64,000 nt of DNA from Henckelia pumila (lineage: Eukaryota > Streptophyta > Magnoliopsida > Lamiales > Gesneriaceae): positions 23,670,622-23,734,621 of the forward strand of contig NC_133123.1 in assembly GCF_033568475.1 (NCBI RefSeq). Reading direction: 5' to 3'. Position numbers and translations under genes: made by a program. Below are positions 59,542 through 64,000 of the stretch, piece after piece. Below the pieces are notes generated by a model that was given only the letters and a program-made list of their open reading frames with translations, was not told the origin of the DNA and ran no database searches. The first letter of the stretch is position 1; each line of letters starts with the position of its first letter.

Positions 59542-60800
59542 GTCGAATTTTCCACATAAGCTATTCTGTCACCAAATTCAACTTTGTATTTGATGCCAGT
59601 CAAAAATGAGAGATTACGAATGAGACCCATTTCCTTTCCCTTTTTAATAATTTTTTTCCTTGAAAATAATTGTACCCATTTCAAATATAATAATTGCAAT
59701 AAATTTCCTCTCAAAAAATAGCAATAAAAAATTTTGTATCGGTATAGACTTTAATTTTGTTCAGCGTGTTGAACAAGTTGTGCAATAAAAACGATACACT
59801 CGATGCATCCATTATTAGCTCCATTGTATATTTGGACCTAATCATAGAGTAGGAGGCGATGAGAACGATGGAATCTGTGAACTCAAAATGATTTATTAGT
59901 TGGGATGGCAAAATGAACCAGAAATCTATTTATTTATTCAGAGAAGTCGTGAACAAGTCGGAAATAGAGATTGCAAGAGTAAATATACGCCGTTTTTTTT
60001 TTGAATTGGTAAACTCCGATAAAAGACAAAAATAAGTAAATATTTAGTCGAATGTTATAAAAATAATTTTTTTAATAAAATATAACCTTTTTTAAAATGT
60101 GAATATCTATTTAATATAGATTCAAATTTAAGTTAAATTCAATTTAAATATTTTTTTTTGGTAGAATCTAAGTGAGAAGAAACTCTCAGGTTCAATTTTA
60201 AATAGAATTGGAATTCCAAAACAACATAGCTAGGTTTGGTTAAACTTACCCTAAAAATATTACAAAAAAAGTTTTATCAAAACGTCTCATTAATAATCTT
60301 TTTTAAAATGAATTTTTATCCGATTTGATACATGAAAACTTAAGATAAAAATCCTCTACTATTTTGGGATAACAACACTCGGAGTTGTTATCCCAAACGA
60401 TACCGTTTTGGGACTAATCATGCAGGCTGACAATCATTTTTCATTGGCTTCCCCGGATAATTTCATCATGCCTTTATAAGCATTATTTTAATGATGCATT
60501 TAATGGTAATGATTTATTAATATTTATGGGATTTACTGAAAAAATAGTATAACCCACATGTATTCATGGATCTCAACAATTGAATCTACATTAAAGTAGT
60601 GATTTTGCACAGATAGAATCTCACTTACCGGCTTCTCCTCCTTTCACTATGTCTTGAAAGCGTTAATTTGGCAAAAAAAAAATGTTTTATTTCTCTTTTG
60701 AGTTTTCTTGTTTTCGAAATATTTACAGATCATTCATTTTAATTTTCCTCCATTTTCCTCTTTTCCACTCTTTCCACTTTTTCAAGATTTTTCTCTTCTT
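59542..60800. other. spacer with one perfect short hairpin
   Basis: No gene is visible. TTTGGGATAACAAC and its exact inverse GTTGTTATCCCAAA flank ACTCGGA near 60364-60398. The hairpin may be the core of a small MITE, but outer ends were not found. Confidence 0.5.
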
Positions 60801-61055
60801 GCCCACAGGAGTATAGATGAGTTTGTAAGGCCCGAGGTGATGTGGGAAGAGATTTCCCAGCGTTGCGTGTTCGATCCTCGTGTGGAGCATATTCTCTGCT
60901 GAAATATTGTAGGGCTATGTTCTGGGGGTTGTCCATGTTGCTCCCTCCTTCAGGTTCCTGCCGCTCGTGCACATCCCTTGATTTAACCTCCGCATAAGCC
61001 AATGGGCCTATGACTCATGTGGAATGGGGTCTCCTTCGGGGTCAAACCTTTTTGG
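60801..61055 (+). mobile_element. SINE-like retroposon (255 bp) with perfect 17-bp target duplication
   Basis: The 17-bp word AAGATTTTTCTCTTCTT occurs at 60784-60800 and again at 61056-61072, exactly bracketing a 255-bp segment. The segment is far less AT-rich than its flanks. It carries a B-box-like GTGTTCGATCCTC near 60868, an upstream GTAAGGCCCGAGGTGATGTG that could be a diverged A-box region, and a T-rich end CCTTTTTGG. Long target duplication, size and internal Pol III-like box fit a plant SINE with a T-type tail. Short open frames within it are not genes. Confidence 0.7.
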
Positions 61056-61270
61056 AAGATTTTTCTCTTCTTTTCCTCAAATTCAGAAACAAATTTTATG
61101 GTTGATCGATAGGATCTTCAACGTAAAAGGTTCAAAGTGAGGTATAATTAATAAGGTTCAATAAATAAATAAAATTTAATTGTAAAAAAAAAACTAAATA
61201 AATAAATTATGATATAGTAATATAAATTGAAGTTTGTTCATCAACTTTTGAACATTTAAAAAAAGGTTTA

Positions 61271-62691
61271 GGGCATGTATAGCGGACGAGAAAGCCCATG
61301 CGAGAAAGTTCTCGTGCAATGTTGCAGGGGGGCCCAAGCGGATTCCTTCCGTGTGGTGAAGCCCAGCCTGCAACTATTTTTTTTAATTACTTTAAATGAA
61401 AGTAGATTCAATATTGGTCAGATTAAAAAAATCAAAAAAATCAAAAAATCTTTAACGACTAGTAACGACTATATTCTTCAATATTCTATAAATATTTTTT
61501 ATTATTCCATAAAAAATTCACAACTTCTACTTTCATTCTACAAAAAATAAATTTTTTCATATTTGATTTCATTCAATCCAAATCCGAAAATGAATCCATG
61601 GAACAATGATGATCTCAATTCTTCTTCACCAAAATTTTCGCAATTCAATTATCAATGGATTGATCTTTTCCAATCTCAATACACCGATGAACAAATGTTG
61701 AGTCTTATGTTCAATCAAACTCAATTCTCCCAAAATCCAAAAGAAGTCTCGCCTCCTACTTTTGATACTACATCTTCAAAATCAAAAAATGAAAGGGAAA
61801 TAAGTTGTTGATGCAAGTGGGGGGTGACTCATCACGAGAAAACATTGGTTGAAAGACGAAGTTGAATGTTTTGCAAAGGCATAATACAATGTTTATACCA
61901 ATTCGGCACTTGAAAATGACCAAAACAAAGTTAGTTTTTGGGATTGGTTGAAAAATAATGTAACCATGAGTTGCATGTCAATGGGATGGAAAGTTCGTTC
62001 AAAAGACAACATGCACCAACATTTCCAAGATCTTGCAAAAAATGTTCGCTTTCCAAATCAAAATGAGCGAACTAAAAGCCCTCAATCAAAGTGAATCGTC
62101 ATTTGAGATGAAAGTATTCTTAAAATTTTATCACAATGTTTTATTCTACTTGAAATTCAAAAAATTGCTGAATAAATTTTTTTAGTTAGCATGCTCAAGG
62201 TGAAACAATGTTTGAGAAAGATTGTGAAATCGCATAGTCCGACGAGAAAGCTTGGTTAGTCTTTAAGGATCAACCGAAATGGAAGATGTAGTCATTTGAA
62301 AAATATGAAGGCAATGAGGCAAGTGCGACCAAGAAGCTGAAGAACATTGATGTCAATTCATCTCAATCTCTTTTCTCCACGCCCACTGATACGGCTACAA
62401 CCAATGAAGAAAATGACGTGCAAGAAGTGGACAAAACCATTAGACCAATGTGAAGAAATACCTTCAAAGCGAGCATAAAAGGATCTGGCTCAAAAAATTC
62501 ACCTATGACGGATTTGTATGCAAAACTACGTGATGATTAGACAAGATTTTATGAAATTGAGGATACAAAGATTGCTATGACAAGAGAGCATTGTGAAAAG
62601 GTTGAGGAACAGATGTCCAAGAAGTACGAAATAGAGATGAGCAAGCATGAATTGAAAGAGAGGAAACAAAAAATGAAAGAGATGGAGCTGG
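61271..62691 (+). pseudogene. decayed PIF/Harbinger element with ORF1 (NAM-associated / Myb-like) remnant
   Basis: The left end GGGCATGTATAGCGGACGAG follows TTA (61268-61270), the typical Harbinger target. ORF1 starts at 61563 or 61590 and encodes NPWNNDDLNSSSPKFSQFNY and NQTQFSQNP, Asn/Ser-rich as in ORF1 proteins annotated as glutathione S-transferase T3-like or NAM-associated. A stop falls at 61809. Later frames hold SALENDQNKVSFWDWLKNN, VRSKDNMHQHFQDLAKNV, FEKYEGNEASATKKLKN and the linker SPMTDLYAKLRDD. At least two frame changes and several stops are present. The tail is coiled-coil-like and rich in Glu and Lys. The transposase ORF and right end are cut off by the LTR at 62692. Confidence 0.75.
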
Positions 62692-64000
62692 TGTGAGACC
62701 TCGGTTCTAAATATCTAAACAAGGATTAAACTATCAAACAACAACCAGCCAAGGCATGAAGCCGAGAAAAAGTTTTTTTTTTTTTAAACGAGACAACCGA
62801 GCGCCCGCGCGCTCCGAGCGCGCGCCCGCGCCGGTGTCTCGCAAGAACTCTGTGCGCCCGCGCCGTCCTCTCGCTCCGGAAAGCCAAAACACCGAAACGA
62901 AACCAAACCTAAACACATGTATTTAAAATATCCGACAAGCCAATAACAATACATGAAGAGTCTAGAATGAAATACAATCGATTCGGTAGTACATGCATCG
63001 ATTCTCACTTACAAAACAAAAAAACAAGAAGTTCGAATACATATTCGACTTCTAAAACACCAAGGCCTCACTCTATAAACTCGACCACCTAGCCATGCGA
63101 TCTCTGACTCGGTCCTGCCCTACCTGTCGCCAAGCACACATACAAAGACAAGACAACAGCCGAATAATCCGATGAGAATAATATTCCCAGTAAAAGAGAC
63201 TAGCATGCAATATCAAATAAGCATCTCAAAATGAAATACATCCATTTCCAGATATTCAAATATCAACCATGCAATTCCAAGAGAAATCAAAATGAAATGC
63301 ATGTCTTAAAATCCGGGATTATCAAGTCTGGATAATCAAAAGAGTTGCTGCTTTTGCTTTTGGGATCCCGAGGACGAGATCACGTAAACAACTCACCGAC
63401 TCTCCCGATCGAGGTAGTGCTACGTATCTCCATCCTCTAGACTTTGGTGCGACTATAAGGAGTAAACTAGCACTAGGCGAACCTCTACGCCTAGGCCACT
63501 CGCTTTAAAGCCCCCAAAACGTCTAACATAAAAGGGTCGTCCTGCCCGCTAAATTTAAGGATTTTGGCTCAAGATGAATGCAATGCAAATCATAATTCAT
63601 TCAAGTAATTCAATTAACATGCAAGTATGTGATTTCTTCGGAACACTAGAATCAAGTCGGATTCGAGTCACTCGTTTCATTCCAGTCTAAGTCATCTTAT
63701 ACCTTTTTTAAACGTCGATGCTCCAAACCTGGAAACAACAACGATTCCTCAATCAAGATTCAATCTAACATCCTATCGATAATAAGAAAGTCGATACTAT
63801 ACCGGCTACAATCTTCAAAGCGATTCAACTCCTGCAATCTTACAACTCAATGGCCTTAGAAAAAATCTGTACGGAGGCAAGAGAAGATCAACAACGACGA
63901 TCAAACTCAATATTCAAATATCATCAACTCAAAACGGTTCAAAAATCTCAATTTCAAACCGGCGGCATAACGACTATATTCTAATCAAACTGAAATCGTA
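62692..64000 (+). mobile_element. LTR of a probable Ty3-type retroelement, truncated by the window edge
   Basis: Begins TGTGAGACCTCGG inside the Harbinger remnant. It shares layout with the solo LTR at 37951: TGTG(G)AGACCT start, A/T run, GC-rich tract (62800-62880) and the phrase ACAACAGCCGAATAATCCGATG near 63155, split here by a few differences. It is clearly diverged from that copy. Whether it is a solo LTR or the left LTR of a longer fossil cannot be told from this window. Confidence 0.65.

Overview
The window is nuclear DNA of a flowering plant, most likely a eudicot. The genes have many introns with GT-AG borders, the spacers are very AT-rich, and the proteins are plant types: AMEIOTIC1/DYAD, an STP-type hexose carrier, a plant KAPA synthase and an F-box/FBA protein. 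Assignment to an asterid or Lamiales-like lineage would only be a guess. All gene models below were built by hand from reading frame, splice sites and family motifs.

Layout. 1-2806 (-): RPC4 subunit of RNA polymerase III, whose last exon or exons run off the left edge. 3.1-5.6 kb: spacer with two fold-back MITEs. 5586-7148 (-): complete ribosomal protein eL15 gene with telo-box and site II promoter motifs. 7719-10829: apparently complete non-autonomous Helitron on the minus strand. 11879-15678 (-): complete ATG3, the E2-like enzyme of autophagy.

15.9-44.8 kb is a tandem segmental duplication. Block A (about 15875-27966) carries an apparently intact 11-exon KAPA synthase gene (BIOF, biotin pathway, C-terminal SKL peroxisome signal). 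Block B (about 31344-44838) carries a highly similar but broken copy. Between the blocks lie a minisatellite with a unit of about 125 bp and a truncated L1-type LINE. Each block has its own later insertions. Block B gained a solo LTR nested in an older shared LTR, a hAT MITE with a perfect 8-bp target duplication, a tRNA-derived SINE and two other MITE-like inserts. Together these give a relative clock for the duplication.

45117-46256 (+): single-exon F-box/FBA gene. 47124-50987 (-): AM1/DYAD/SWI1-type meiosis gene with nine coding exons and a leader intron. 55279-57518 (+): three-exon STP monosaccharide-proton symporter. The right end (57.5-64 kb) is mobile DNA. It holds a 1.65-kb element with terminal inverted repeats of about 500 bp and a near-perfect 10-bp target duplication, a small fold-back MITE, a SINE-like insert with a perfect 17-bp target duplication, and a decayed PIF/Harbinger ORF1 into which an LTR element has inserted. 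That LTR runs off the edge.

The host genes do not form a functional cluster; they are independent housekeeping, metabolic, meiotic and transport genes. The most notable points are the BIOF tandem duplication with one copy decaying, a GC-AG intron in the intact copy that is mutated in the other, the complete Helitron, and a Pol III-like A-box/B-box/T-run array in the leader of a Pol III subunit gene. I found no convincing undescribed multi-gene system.
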